A DNA stretch of 64,000 bases. Source: Lophius americanus. Taxonomy: Eukaryota > Chordata > Actinopteri > Lophiiformes > Lophiidae. A model generated the notes under the pieces. That model was not told where the DNA came from, made no database searches, and saw only the letters and a program-made list of their open reading frames with translations. Below are positions 1 through 12,257 of the stretch, piece after piece. The stretch lies in contig JBBDHG010000009.1 in NCBI GenBank assembly GCA_037951165.1, positions 14,658,501 to 14,722,500 of the forward strand, written 5' to 3'. Position 1 is the stretch's first letter. Every line of letters starts with the position of its first letter. The position numbers and the translations under genes are program-made.

Positions 1-1
1 A

Positions 2-121
2 TTTTACAGAGATGACCTACTAAACCAAAGACGACCAGTCCGCCGGCATGCTATGGAAAATTTCCAGTGGAAGTGTGGACTTAAAGACATTTTAACAAGA
101 TATGGGTTCAATTTCTTTTGA
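2..121 (+). CDS. Possible C-terminal end of an unidentified plus-strand gene (partial)
   Basis: Frame 2 is open from the left edge to a TGA at 119-121, giving 39 residues that end in YGFNFF. About 410 bases later come two AATAAA signals (532-537 and 545-550), the pattern expected of a terminal exon plus 3' UTR. An acceptor-like TTTTACAG at 2-9 could instead mark the start of this exon. I do not recognise the protein; it does not look like the C-terminus of plakophilin-3, the human neighbour of SIGIRR. An open frame of this length can occur by chance, so the call is weak. Confidence 0.28.
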   Translation, partial: FYRDDLLNQRRPVRRHAMENFQWKCGLKDILTRYGFNFF

Positions 122-1332
122 ACACACAAGTGACGGAGTATCCACCCGAGAGGATTTGCCGTGTTTCTTTAAAACCCGATGGACAGTCGGACCAGCTCAA
201 GCAAAAAGCATCTTATGCAGCGGACTGTTGATGGACTCAGTCGTGTGCATCTTAAACATTGGCTCTCCTTGTTTGAACTTTTCTAGTGTGAAATTGGGGA
301 TTTCTTTTGTGTCAGAGCAACATTTTATTTGGATAAACCTTTTTTCCTGATGGACAATGTGATGGACACTCGTGATGCCTAATTATCTCGTTATTGCACC
401 TCAGCTGCAGCCTGAAGGCAAACAGATGTGATACTAATGAGGCGACTTTGTAAATATTGCTTCTTCTTTTACACAGAAATCTAATTTTTTTGTACTGTAA
501 CTATTCATTTTGTATTTGTAATTTTCAGATAAATAAATATTATTAATAAATGAATTACAAATATACTATATATTAATACTAGAATGTAAAGCACAGGAGA
601 TTTAAAGTAATACCAACTGCTGAAGATCGAATGTTAATCAATTAACCTTTAGAGATATGGGGATTATTGTTGTGCCTTCTAAGTTGAATTGGTGTGTAGG
701 TATTGCATAATGTCAGTGTGGTCATTTGAAACGCTGTCGGAGATATATGTAATTTCTTTCAATTAGAGACCGAAGGTTGCTCCATTATGTTTATTTTATT
801 TTAACATACGCTTACAATTGTCTGTTTTGATGAATGTTGTCATTATGAAACATCCTGACATTCAATATTTATTTAAAACTATATTTGATTATAAAAAGAA
901 GGCTTTTCAGATTTCAGAGACCACACTGTAACTTACGACAGGCAAGTGTGAGTTTATGCTTGTGACCCTTTATGGCACAAATAATCTTTATTCATTATGC
1001 TTCTGTGGATTAAATGGTCACCTCGTAATTTTTGTGTATCCAGGCTCATGTACAATGTGGACATTTTTAAGCAAATAAAGAGAGAATTGGAAGTGAAGTG
1101 TCATTTTATGTGCTGCGGTTACTGGCTGTAACAGGCTGACACTCACATGGCAAAATGTCTGCCACGCCCTATTACATATTTGCTCCTGCTCAGACAGGAA
1201 CAATCCCACACTCTCCCTGCCTCACCCTTATTTAGGCCCGTATCTGCCCGCCATCCATCAATCATGACGGATCATCAGGAGAGGATCAGAGACCGTATTA
1301 AACAGAGAGATTATCAGGATTCAAGCTGTTTT
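122..1332. other. 3' UTR and intergenic sequence left of sigirr
   Basis: AT-rich sequence with no coding exon I can support. The first 430 bases may be the 3' UTR of the partial gene at the left edge. Short open frames on both strands lack splice signals or family resemblance. The right part approaches the 3' UTR of sigirr. Confidence 0.4.
532..550 (+). terminator. Tandem AATAAA polyadenylation signals (plus strand)
   Basis: AATAAA occurs at 532-537 and 545-550, followed by AT-rich sequence. This fits cleavage of a plus-strand transcript ending with the partial gene at 2-121. AATAAA is common in AT-rich DNA. Confidence 0.3.
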
Positions 1333-1338
1333 TTTATT
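1333..1338 (-). terminator. Candidate polyadenylation signal of sigirr
   Basis: TTTATT on the plus strand is AATAAA on the sigirr strand, about 350 bases past its stop codon at 1687-1689. It is the first canonical signal I see downstream, giving a short 3' UTR. Confidence 0.35.
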
Positions 1339-1686
1339 GACGTAACAGTTCTTTTTCAGGTCAGATCTCATATAAAGTCCTCATTGCTGTGGAAATAAAG
1401 AACTTCAAGTTTTTCAGTAAACTCTCCTGCTTCAAATGATCGGTGTGTGAGCACAAAAAAGTATTCTGGATTCAAGCCTGACTTCAGGACTCTGTGACAT
1501 GTGATAATTAAAATGTATATATACCCAAACATTTCACATCATTCCTTTTACAATTTGTGATAAAATATTATACAACTCAGTTAAAAATAAACAAATATAG
1601 TCTTTGGCGAGTGGAAAGAGATAAAACCAACACTGGATTTTTACAACAACAGCGTACAAAGAAGAAAAAAGCGAGAGGAGTGTGAA

Positions 1687-4600
1687 TCAAATGTCCTCCT
1701 CGGTGACGAGGCAGTAGAAGTCCGAGCGTGCTCCGTAGTTGCGTGATCCCAGATCCGACACATCGGTGTCTGAGGGTTTGGCCTCGCTGATGTGAGCAGC
1801 TGGGAGGACGGGAGCTTTAGAAACCAGAGCTCTGTACACAGGGACACGAAGCCCTGCAAAAGAAAGCCAAAATATGAAAATGTTGTAACAAATCGATGCA
1901 AATGCGAATATTCATTACTGCTGTAGAGTTTCCCTGTTCAAGCTGTATGGTTATTTTCATTTAATTAATAACATCCCCTGAATCTCAATAGTTTAAAAAA
2001 TGAACCAACTTTATATATGCCTCTTTTTAGAAAAATTTTAGTTTTAGAAATGCAAAATACTTTTTTGCTCAAGAAAAAGTTACATTGCCTCCATGCAATG
2101 CTGTACTGGAATACATGTTTTCTTTTTGACCCAAAGTTAAATGAGAAGATCATCTTCATTTTAATATTTTTGTGGTATGAGAATGATGAGACAGGATAAA
2201 TAGGTGGGGGAACTAGCCTCCCTGTCAAAGATAGCAAAAATCAATCCCTGAAGGCTAAAAAAAGGTTTTATATGTTTTAATTGAGGCTGGATTGACTATT
2301 TCCTGGCCAGTCAGAATATTTCCTTAAATACTGTAAGCTATTTGAACATTCCAGCCTTTGAAATAATTCAATAAAAATGTCTTGACAAATATTGGTAATC
2401 AGATTTTTTTACATTTGGAAACATCCATGTTAACCGTTTCCGTGTTTTCTGTCTTTGTGCTAACTTTAGCTGTTGAACTGTAGCTTCACGTTTACGTGAA
2501 TAACATTACAGCGATATCAACCTATTGAACTGAATCCATGCGAGGTGAAAAATGTTGACCTACTCCTACAAAATGAGGCTTGTCGTGTACGCTGGTTACA
2601 AAACATCACAGAGAAGCTGCTATAAAAACAGGTGGAGTTCAGTCATGTGCTATGATTCCCCGGCTCCATAGTTAAAGATAACCTGTTCTGTTTTATTCAT
2701 TCTAGTCTCAGACGAAGTCACGTACAGTGAGCTTCAAATGAAACTGAGTTTTATGTAAATAAAAGTCTCTATTTGGTTCGAACACATAAATGAGAGCGTA
2801 CGACGAGCATTTTCACATCTGATCCAAGCTAGGAGATAATCCTTGTTGGGATTTGCAGCAGATGTAAATATATAAAATTGATTAGAGTTAGTTCATACTA
2901 CATGGCTGTTGAACGTTACGATGCTCACATTGATGTCAGGGATTAAATCATCCTTGAAAGGTAGTGCGGCTTCAACATGCATTTCATTCATTTGCCTGAT
3001 TGTTGCATGTCTGACCACCAGACAAGTTGCAGGGAGGTCATAATGACCTCTGACCATCAAAATGTTATCAGCTCATCGCCAAACATCCTCAAGTTTCGGT
3101 AGACCTCATTTAGACTGCCAAATCTAAGGAAATTCTTTCAAGGCATCTCTGGGATATCATGTCCAGAGAGAAGCCACTTCCTACTGCCTCCACCAGCGGC
3201 CATCGTTGGTACAGGGAATAAGAAATAGGAAAGGAATCTTTAATTCATGAAAAATATGGAGGATGAATTATATCACAGTACTTGAGGAATTTTCTGGCCC
3301 AGCGACTGTTGCCCTTACCCAGATCACCAGCAGGATCCGTGTCCGAGTGGCAGTCCAGGTACTCCACGTTGAGGGTCAGCATGGGGTCCTTGTCGTCTTG
3401 TAGCATCGTCTGTGGGTCGCCTGCAGACTCACTGTGGAAGACCACTCTGCGAGGCATCGCTAAGGCCAACTCCTTCCAGAAGTTTGAGGAGGGGGTCTGA
3501 GGGCACACATCAGTATGAAAGAATCAAACTCAACTTTTAAACTTGAATGCATCATAGTATGTAGTAAATACTGTCTATTTCTCAATATATTTCAAACTTG
3601 TTTTTTATTCAAACACAAGGAAAACGCTCCGGGAGTCTCTGACTGATATCTCTTTGTAAATAGTTGACTGAATTGAAAAACTGACTTAAGACAGAACTTT
3701 ACACTGAATATATAAGATAATTCGTGGAGCATACCACTGAATTGTGTTTCCAGGTGAGCACAGTGAGGCAGTTCTGGTGCTCAGTGAGCTGCTCCTTGAT
3801 GTCAGGCCACATGCGTTTGGACTGACCTTCCAACATGATGATGATGGGTTGCGGACATAACTCCAACAAGTGCAGAAGGCCCTGTCTGAAAACAGATACA
3901 GACGCAGTACCTCATGATAAGACGTACTGTAGACCAGACTATTTCTGTGGTAACCCAAAGGCCACGATACAAACATCGCTATTTTCCCTTCATTAACATG
4001 CAAAACCTTTTTTAATTAACCTTGAGAAAAATTCTGTCCTGTCGACATTAACTGGTTCTAAAACATGAAATTGCAAATTGATTACTGTTGCTTCAGCATC
4101 TGAAGCAACACTGAACTCTAGTGGTGTGCTATTATGATGCAGCAGTGATGAGTTCTATAAAGTACTGTATATTAAAGGTTGCGTGAGCGGCGTTGTTTCT
4201 ACATTACATTCATCCGTGTGAGTCTGACCTGAAGCTATTGCAGCACCAGTCCTGCTCAAGGTAAGCATAAGAGAGCAAGACAATCAGACGCCGAGAACGA
4301 CTCATGTTCATGATCAGCTCTGCTGAGGGCTCTAGAGAGAATGACGTTGATCATCATTAGAACATGGACAGCTTTACATTTCAGTTTTTAACCCAGGGGA
4401 ATGAAACACTTCAAAATTAAAATGAGAAAAAATATTTGTTTATTAAAACGTAAAGCTTCAAATAGGATCCAACGTATCTAAGAATAACATGTAAAGACTT
4501 CAGAATCCAATTATTATGATTTATGATCATTAAAACCAACAACATACCCCGTGTTTTAACAAGGGGTTAGATATATTCCACACTCTCTTTAATTTCAGAA

Positions 4601-7600
4601 ATCATACCTGAGCCAGGTAGGATATCGTTGTTATTGAGGTGCACCTTGTATGCATTTTTATTCTCCAGGTGAGGTTTGAGAACAAAGTTGACAAACTTCC
4701 TGTCATGATCATTGTTCACATAGGAGATATAGGCATCGTAGAGTTTACCATCTGAAGACATGGAGAGAGATGCACAGCAGCGGAGTAAATACTTATACAA
4801 TACTCTAACACAGGAGTATAGCACACTTATATCAACTCAGCAAAAGTCTCACCATTGAGTTCATAATGTCCGTACGAATTCTTGAACCACAGCTTGATGT
4901 TTAGTTGACACCTGGTGTACACCAGAGCGGCCAAAGCCAGGAGGATGAGGAGGATGAAGGCTGCAATAACAGTGCCTGTGTGATTGGGACCACCTGAACA
5001 AGAATAAGCACAAACTTAAAGTATAATATAATCCAATATATAACCAATATTTCAATGGAATATGTACTCCATATATATATATATGTATCCACCTAGTTTG
5101 ATGGTAATATATCGGGTAATTACAGTGTAATTCAAAAAAAATAGTCAGTATTTTGAATTGTTCATTAAAAAGAAAAAGTTTCCATAATTTTATCATTTTT
5201 TCTCCTTTAAAAAAAATGTAATGAGTTCCTCCATGCCGAATGTCAAATCCTCCAATCAGCTTTCATGAATATCTGTCGTATTTTTTTTGTGTAATCCTGC
5301 AAGATGACCAACAAACAATATAAACAGATCTCTTAACCCTCCAGGTCTGAGGTAAGGTCCTTACTGCTACAGACCCAGTCGCATCTAATGCCGGCCCCAA
5401 GCTTGGATAAATGGGGGGGCATCCGATGTAAAAACAAAACCTATGCCAAATCAAAAAGTGGAATGAAAAGTTATTTATATGTATTATATGGTTTAACCAG
5501 AGGATCCTGCGCCAGTGCAGTATCCAAGTCACTTTATGTGACAAATGCTTTCTATTTGTTTATCTATTACTGTTACTGCGCTTTTACTTTTGTGTTTTTT
5601 TATTTTATTTTGTAATTGACCCACATGTCTAATGGTTACTTTAAAGACCATTAAATTAATCTTTATCTTTTATTATTAAACCAAATTCTCTTTTTATACA
5701 AAGCAATCTCTTTACATGACAGAAACCACCAGAAAACATCTAATGCTTTGGCAACAAAAGAAAAAGAAAAAATATGATAATTCTGGCTCTAACCCTAATG
5801 TTAATTCCAATTATTATCCTTATCCAAATAAAGCTATTCATCTTATAACTGGTGAGATTGGCCACAGTTTATTGGGTCTGTAACTGAAATGTCCGCTGAT
5901 CAAAAACATGACAATCATTGATCCACCCCACTGTCTGGATCCACTCCAAAATTGAACAGGTTCTTCCTCCCTCCCACCGAGCCCCATCATCTTCCATCAA
6001 GTAGATTGTGTGTAACAGAATACTGAAAGAATACATATCTCTTTAAAGTTGAATGTGAAACCAATTGCCTTCTGCTTATCGCTGAAATCAATATTGTCGT
6101 ATCATTAAAGTCATATCACTTTCTCTTTTTATCGTAACCAGCAGCTGTGTAGCACGTCCAACGGTTTGGATGGTCATTGAAGACACAACCATTTCCCTTT
6201 GGCAACCATATTTTTTATTCCACAAGGCTAAAATTTGGCATCAAGGTCAAGTGTTTGTGAGGTTGCGTGTGAAGGTATGAATACATGATGTATGAAGGTG
6301 CGTGTTGACAGCTACTGCAATATCTCAATTAGAGGACAGCTTGCTAGGGACACAAGTTCACTAGGCCCATGCTGTTGTCCCTGACAGCAAGGGAATATCC
6401 CTAAAAAGCCCCTAAATCCCCTGGGTTGTACAAGCAATGTCCATATTGACTCCTAACCTATTTCTATGAAGTTAACAATATGCTCCAAGATAATATCCCA
6501 TGATGACTCAATTATGAAGATATACACAGAGCGCAGGGATAAAAGACAAATGTCCTTGTGTCATTTAATATGAGCTAAATTTGGATACAATTGGACTCAT
6601 GGTCGGGAAGTTACAATGGAGAAACGGTTATTTCCACTAAATGTGAATAAAATAAGAAAATAGTAAAGCAAAAAGATAGATCTTCTTGTGTAAATAAATA
6701 TGGGCTATTTATCTCCCCCCGGTGATAAATCTGAACTATTAGACTAAAATATGATCTATTGAAGAAATATCTCGAGTTGTTTCAGTTACACCAAATTGGG
6801 ACTAAATCGGACGAACAGTTAGGAAGTAAGGTTGTAACGATTCATAGATCTGTATTGCTATATTGGTTTGTTGAACAAAGATCCAAATAAATCAATGGAA
6901 AGTCAAAACATCGATATATAACGTTGTTTTTAACATACGCCTTTATTTTGAAATGACTACCAAGCGCAGGCCTGTAGTGTTTTCCATGCAGAGGCTCCAT
7001 TCCCTATCTACGGAAGTGCATCGCATTCATCAAAGAAAAGATCTTGTTATTACGAGATAAGGAGGATATGATTGTTTGTTTGCACACGCCCTCATATGAT
7101 CACGCGTCTCTAACTGTTTCTGTCCTTTCACCGGCTGTATGATTTGGTCCTTTTATTCTGCTCTCCCTGAACGTTAGTGTTCACTTTGGCAGATAACCCT
7201 TTTTCCAAATGACAGATAAAGGCTTCCAGTTGTGGTCGGACTGTTTACTGCCTCACAACAGCGTGGAAAAATAATTAGCACTTGGTCTGTTAGCTTAATG
7301 CTAATTAATTGTTGGAATAGCCTATTCATGCTTACATAGTTAGCATTGACGGCGCGACAATAATCTAACAATAAACGAGTATGTACAAATAAGCTATTTC
7401 GCAAAACAAATATTTGTCAGTTAAGCTTAAAAACGTGTTTGTTAATGAGATGCGGCTGCAGCTCAGTGGGTCTCCCAATCAGAAGATCGGAAAGTAGCTG
7501 GTTCAAGTCCCACCGGGGTCTACATGTTGTAGGGTAAGAAAAAATGTTTACATGAAAGATTTTTGTGGTTTTTGTTATTATTCCTGAAATTTCTAACATT

Positions 7601-10053
7601 TATAATTGCTTTATAATGTTTTCCTTCTTAGGGTGAAATGCAACCAATTTTGTTACAACGGTAGATAATATCGCCTGAAATCGATCGCAGGCCCCTGAAT
7701 TCAATCGAGTCGTATCGAATCGTGGCAGACTTTGTGATATCGGCAAATGTCGTATCATTGTCCAAAGAATCAATATGATATCATATGTTAATGGAACTGG
7801 CGATTTACACGCCTATTAAGAAGTTATATCCATTAAAACAGTTTTTTGGAAATAGCTCCTCCAAGGGAGTAAAACACAAAACTGTAGGAGTAACATATGA
7901 AATATGCAAGATAGAGCTCCTCAAGTCGTTTCATAAATTGGACCCATGGATAAGAAATAATGGCCTGAAAACTCTTGGGAGATGAAGCTGCCTTAGTGGT
8001 GGAAATATGCAAAGACATTTCCCAAAATCAATAAAGTTCTTCCTCACAATAGGGTCTATGAGGGGTAAAAAATTCAAAAATAATCCATTAAAGAGCTTTT
8101 CAGTCATCGTGTTTACACGAAGGGCCTTTGGCGGAACGCAGCAATGACCATTTCAGGGATATAAAAACTGTATATGTACTTACTTGAATTCTGCAGGATA
8201 AAATCAGAGGAAACGTTCCTCACTATGCAGCTGTAGAGCCCAAAATCCTCCAGCTCCCTGAGGGTGAAGACCAGTAGACTGTTTACCGTCAGTTGGCCGG
8301 GAACAGGAGACCTGAAAAGGAGATCAGAAACTTTGAACATACATCCATTCTCGGATACTATATGATACAGTCATACAATATTAAAAGCTTCAAATCACCA
8401 TGAGGAGGTATTCAGCAGGTAAAGTGTGTGATTGGCGAGGGGTTTGGCATCTTTGCTCCACTGCAGCTTGTTGTCGCATTGCTCATCTCCCGGATCCCGG
8501 AGGAGAAGAGCCGTGCAGTTCAGAGTCACAGTGGAACCCAAATCCCTTGAGAGTCTGGTCAAAGCCACATTAGGTCTGAACTCTGGGGCTTCCGAGCACC
8601 GGGACTCTGTGCAGAGACATACCAATGTTATCTGTGTTCACTGCAGGAGCTCCAGACAATAGAGTCCTTCATATGCTGGAAGGCTCACTGAAATAATATG
8701 CCTCCTTACAGGTGTTAACATAACCCCCCCTGACTTTCTGCAGGGGCTATGGACACAACTCTCACTCTGGTTATAGAGGGATAAGATGGCTCATAGCATG
8801 TGCCAGATAAGCGGAATCATAATCAATGAATGGAAAAAAGCAGTACCTTTAACTATGAGACGCGTTGTGAATGAGGCAGTGGTGTTGTCCTGAAGGGTAC
8901 AAGTGTAATTCCCCTGGTCTTCCGAGCTGAGGGTGGGAAACTCCAGGTAGGCCTTCCCTTTGTTTAAAAAGAGTTGCCGACATTCCTTTTGCCAGGTCAG
9001 ATTGAGTGGAACGAGCTCTAGAGGGCAGTTCAGACGAAAGGCAGGCTCTTGCTGTCCCACATAAAGCACCTGCTCCTTAAACCTGCTCATATCCACACAG
9101 TTTTGGGCTGTAAATTGAAACAGAGGGCGGTTGCACATCTTCATTGATGGAACATCCTTCTTTCTCCATTCCACAAATAATCCTTGTGGCTCTTAAAACA
9201 AAAATGTCATTGCCTGATGATCAAGCAAATGCTTAACAGTAGCTTTGGCTTTTTTCCTTTGAGAAAAAAACACTTTGCATATAACAAATTAGTTTGCATA
9301 CACTCTGAGCACCTTCAGAAGACTGTGCTCAGCTTTAGCATAACTTTTGGCAAAGAGAGTCTTAAATGGTGCATGAAGGGCAACTTGTTTACTCTTTCTC
9401 CTGGGCACAATCTGACCAAAGGTTGTTTTTCTGACTGTGATAAAAATAAAAATAAACGCCTTATTGGTTGCTTTAGAACATATACAACAATTACAAAAGA
9501 TCCAGTCAGTCGCATATTACACTTCACTGCAACTCTGTGAGGACAGATTAGAGTAAACCTGAGACAATCTAAATAATGTGAACTGTTCCGTAGAAACCTG
9601 TTCTTCAGGATTGTCTGCGCATGCGTACAAGTGATCAAAACCACAAATAACCAGCATAACTGCCCACTCTGGTTCCTCCGTGATCCCTTTAGTTTTATTC
9701 TCCATTTTTAACAGTTTCACGGACAAATAGACATACATCCGGGTCCGAAGTCCAGGTCTTGGCCTTGAGTTGCCAGGCAACATCATGTGACTGGGTGACA
9801 GATGTGTGACCCAGCACACACTGACCACATGTGAACTATCCTGATTCTCATCCTGATGGGACTAATACCTCACAGTGGACTCATTTTCAAAACATTAACG
9901 ATTGCAAATACGAACAAATTTAAAAGTAATTTTCCAAATAAATGATGAACCTTTCCCATGGTTACAAATTTATACATCCTTACCGGTTGCGTGGAAACTC
10001 CTGTTCCACAGAGCGGTGTACACCAGTATGAGAGCCGTTAAAAGCCCTTCCAT
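1687..10053 (-). CDS. sigirr: Two-Ig SIGIRR (DIGIRR-type), inhibitory IL-1/Toll receptor family protein; 10 coding exons
   Basis: Type I membrane protein of the IL-1R/TLR family; SIGIRR dampens IL-1 and TLR signalling through its TIR domain. Coding exons on the minus strand: 10053-9984, 9191-8847, 8606-8399, 8311-8184, 4993-4853, 4751-4608, 4331-4229, 3885-3735, 3496-3319, 1853-1687. All phases join, giving 544 residues. Order: signal peptide about 1-23; Ig domain 1 about 24-138; Ig domain 2 about 139-250; membrane segment about 258-280; TIR from 298 with box 1 (YDAYISY), box 2 (NNNDILPGS, about 337-345) and box 3 (FWKEL, from 436). The tail ends [17 protein letters not shown], close to the human SIGIRR C-terminus, which fixes the identity. 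Human SIGIRR has one Ig domain; a two-Ig form, DIGIRR, is known from pufferfish. Aligned by eye, the residue matching IL1R1 Ser447 is Ser358 (Cys in human SIGIRR) and that matching Tyr536 is Leu442. The ATG follows a C-rich leader and opens the signal peptide. Confidence 0.93.
5925..6010. repeat. Dispersed repeat fragment (family also near 35080)
   Basis: Matches the general layout of a common teleost repeat: a phrase about a drug-like TGATCCACxCC core followed by a C-rich stretch and a CCATCAAGT segment. A related phrase with CACAAAGTTTCATGAAAATC occurs at 35080-35205. Assignment rests on remembered repeat text and is approximate. Confidence 0.35.
6780..6832 (+). repeat. Dispersed repeat, inverted partner of 21660-21702
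   Basis: The core GACTAAATCGGACGAACAG with its flanks is the near reverse complement of a segment in an ano9 intron at 21660-21702, which reads CTACCGTTGGTCCGATTTAG. The two copies lie about 15 kb apart in opposite orientation, so this is an interspersed repeat and not a tandem duplication. Confidence 0.5.
7451..7525 (+). repeat. tRNA-derived SINE or tRNA-pseudogene fragment
   Basis: Carries an A-box-like GCAGCTCAGTGGG and a B-box GGTTCAAGTCCCACC about 40 bases later, with the internal phrase CTCCCAATCAGAAGATCGG seen in fish tRNA-derived repeats. The D- and anticodon-arm region is too short for a complete cloverleaf, so it is not a working tRNA gene. It sits inside the large sigirr intron. 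Confidence 0.55.
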
Positions 10054-11886
10054 GAGCCGCAGTCTTCCTCCTTCCTCCTCTTCGCGTGAGAAATAACAAA
10101 GCGTTTTCTTATGACGCTAAATCAATAACTATAGATACTTTATTAGGCTTTAGTTTAATTGAGCAGAGCCGTACGACAGGCGAGACTTACAAGTTGCACC
10201 TGTACAAATCTGAAACTGCTGCCCATTGGCGTCCCGTGATCACGTGACACCACAACAGCTTCTCATGTGGGAAACGGTGGCAATTGGCAACCTGACAGAA
10301 AAGAATTACAGTACATCTAGGCTTTATTCAATATCCAAAAATGTTAGTATACATGGGATAAATTTGAATTTAATATTTTATAGCATTATAAATCTATATA
10401 AGGTAATCATATATAAGGTATAATCATATACATATAATCATATATATGTTAAATAAACATTTTCTCATGTTTATAAGCATATCTATTAGAAAAGGTGGGT
10501 TGCCATGTTAATAAAAAGTATATAATGTTTTCATCCCATTAAATTGATATATTCCGTATATGGCACTCCAAATTGGACCGTTGTATTTCAGAAAGCAATG
10601 TTAATAAAAGCTATCAAATTTATTTCATCCTATTCTACTTAATTTTTGGAAATTCTTATCCATTTTTATTCAACATAAAAATGATAGTCAGTCCATTATT
10701 CTGTGTGGACAATTCTTTTGCTCAGAGCACATCTTCTCTTTCAAATTACAAACTAAACTATGAAACCTCATATACTAATTTTAACTAACATATACCCATA
10801 TACAAACATTACCAATCAATATTTACATATATTTTCAACCATAATTAGCTCTACATGATTTTTATATTGATCCATAATAGTGGTCGTCTTGTACCGAATA
10901 ACAATTCTTGTTCTGTTTTGGGACATATCTAACTTTTCTATACATTTTATTTTGAATTTTTCCATGTAAATGTGGTTGTGAAGGGATTCTGAAGGTTGGT
11001 CATCCTCTCAACCCAAAACAGCTTTCTAGGCTCACCGAGGAATGGCTGATAGTAAATAAACTGATTTATGTGTGGGGGGTTTTGTCATGGATTGGGTTGG
11101 TATCTAAGAGTGTGTGCAATTTGGTGTGGAGGCATTTATAACTAAAGATCCTTCAAATATAAATGCCTTGTGAGATTAAGTATGAGTTTGACTTTTGATC
11201 AGACTTTGTCGACTGGATAGAAGCAACTAAAGGACTATGGGTGATTTTCATTTGTTTCGTTGATTTTATTGTTGTTTTATTTTGATTTGGTATAATTGTT
11301 GGTAAAAAGTTTTTCTTTTTCTTATATTAAATACTTTTTATATTTATCATTAGTTAAGTATAAACGTTGGCTTATTTGGGGGTAGTGTAGTGTTGTAAAA
11401 CACTTACTTTAGATATTGCCCTATTTAATGCTCAGCAGTTGATTAGGAGATAGTTCTACACTGCCTTTAAAAACTTGATACATTTTCTGATGTTCCATAC
11501 CAAAGTTCATCACCAATGATACTAACAAATAACAAAAACAGGGAACAAATATATACAATGTGTGTTTTCTTCCATGTAATCAGAGAATGCAATATCCCCC
11601 TTAGATCATTAAATCCCTTGATTTCCCACAATAACAACATTGACACAAATGTAGTTTTTAATAAAATACTGTAGTTTATACAAAAAGGCAGTTGACACAG
11701 CACAAAAATGTTGTTACTCTTAAATCTGGCACATTCAAAATGTAAACGCTAACACACGTTCCAATAGACTAAGCTTATGATTTGCTTTAAATGTGGTCAA
11801 ACTATTCAGTTTTTATTCAATAATATAAAATATTAATTTAAAAATGTCCATTTATGGTTTTACGAAAGACAAAATCAGAATCTGTT
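10054..11886. other. Interval between sigirr 5' end and ano9 3' end
   Basis: Holds the sigirr 5' UTR and promoter (its start side lies near 10054-10250) and very AT-rich sequence from 10300 to 11850, including ATATA-type low-complexity sequence at 10390-10450. No coding exon is supported; short frames here lack splice context. Confidence 0.5.
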
Positions 11887-11892
11887 TTTATT
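11887..11892 (-). terminator. Candidate polyadenylation signal of ano9
   Basis: TTTATT on the plus strand is AATAAA on the ano9 strand, about 366 bases past the stop codon at 12258-12260. A second candidate lies at 11812-11817. The intervening sequence would be the 3' UTR. Confidence 0.4.
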
Positions 11893-12257
11893 CCAGACTT
11901 CCCTTGCAGTGCTCCGTCTTAAAGCAGAAAGCGACCTCCTAACAGACACTCTGGGCCATACATGTAGGCGCAGTTTAAATTATGTTTAGGCTTTCCACAA
12001 AAATCCGTTAATGTACACTTGATTAGTCCGTCTTCAAAGTGCATTTCATTGATGAGAATCCAGAATACCATTATTTAACATTAGACTGCCAGAAATAAAG
12101 AGAGGGAGAGCCCTCTGTCTGGATTCCTCCAAGAGATGATTAATGGCTTTGAAGTTTGACTCAACACTTTGATAGTCTGGACACTTTAATCCACAAGGCA
12201 GCACTGGGCTCATGTCCTCAACAGGTAAACATGCACCATCATAAAGTCTGAATGCTC

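Larger units (their letters stand above)
4994..8183 (-). other. Largest sigirr intron, rich in degenerate repeats
   Basis: A 3.2 kb intron between the exon ending Ig domain 2 and the transmembrane exon. It holds a short AT dinucleotide run near 5070, two dispersed-repeat fragments and a tRNA-derived element, listed separately. No further exon was recognised, and the flanking exons join in phase without one. Confidence 0.7.

Noticed and set aside
102..350. 82-residue plus-strand frame near the left edge
   Set aside because: It overlaps the proposed stop and 3' UTR in another frame and has no recognisable content.
7451..7525. Functional tRNA gene
   Set aside because: The body is too short and has no complete anticodon arm; it is a repeat fragment.
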